NCBI GenBank assembly: GCA_937925595.1
Contig: CALALQ010000392.1
Location: 1-6,318, forward strand
Origin: an uncultured Demequina sp.
GTDB lineage: Bacteria > Actinomycetota > Actinomycetes > Actinomycetales > Demequinaceae
Direction: 5' to 3'
DNA: 6,318 nt
The notes under the pieces are model-generated. The model saw only the letters and a list, made by a program, of their open reading frames with translations. It was not told where the DNA came from and did not search any database. Numbering within the stretch: the stretch's first letter is position 1; each line of letters begins with the position of its first letter. The position numbers were made by a program, and so were the translations under genes. Below, one piece after another: positions 6,281-6,318 of the stretch.

Positions 6281-6318
6281 AGGTGACATCTGATCTGGCT
6301 TGCTCCTCGGGGCGGCCT

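Overview
The window is GC-rich, gene-dense DNA that looks actinobacterial. It has GTG starts, 4-base stop/start overlaps, a short (404-residue) CysG fusion of the mycobacterial type, and a HemD-type protein beside nirBD as in Streptomyces and Mycobacterium. All supported genes lie on the minus strand, so the window reads from right to left.

Left and centre (1-4509): an assimilatory nitrite reduction cluster transcribed in the order nirB, nirD, cysG, HemD-domain gene. nirB (NADH-dependent siroheme nitrite reductase, large subunit) overlaps nirD by 4 bases, nirD overlaps cysG by 4 bases, and the HemD-domain gene starts 13 bases after cysG and runs off the left edge. The logic is coherent. NirB/NirD reduce nitrite to ammonium. 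CysG makes the siroheme that NirB needs from uroporphyrinogen III. The HemD-domain protein resembles the N-terminal half of NnaR-type regulators (HemD fold plus a C-terminal DNA-binding domain), although the half that would decide this lies outside the window. A weak promoter candidate sits just before nirB, which has no clear ribosome binding site.

Right (4510-6318): an accessory stretch. Two collinear paralogues of a protein family I do not recognise lie about 500 bases apart. The right-hand copy (5632-6210) is a complete lipoprotein gene with a lipobox, a ribosome binding site and a TATAAT -10 box. The left-hand copy (4663-5127) keeps the whole mature domain, including a cysteine pair at identical spacing, but lacks the signal peptide, lipobox and ribosome binding site. 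The gap between them holds a broken IS3-family transposase fragment and an orphan coding-like frame, which suggests that mobile-element activity removed the front of the left copy. At the far right edge a sequence resembling an IS6-family terminal repeat sits just upstream of the intact lipoprotein gene's -10 box.

No tRNA, rRNA, CRISPR array or convincing terminator was found. The nitrite cluster is ordinary. The most interesting part is the unassigned lipoprotein pair and the scar between its copies; I do not see a clearly new multi-gene system.
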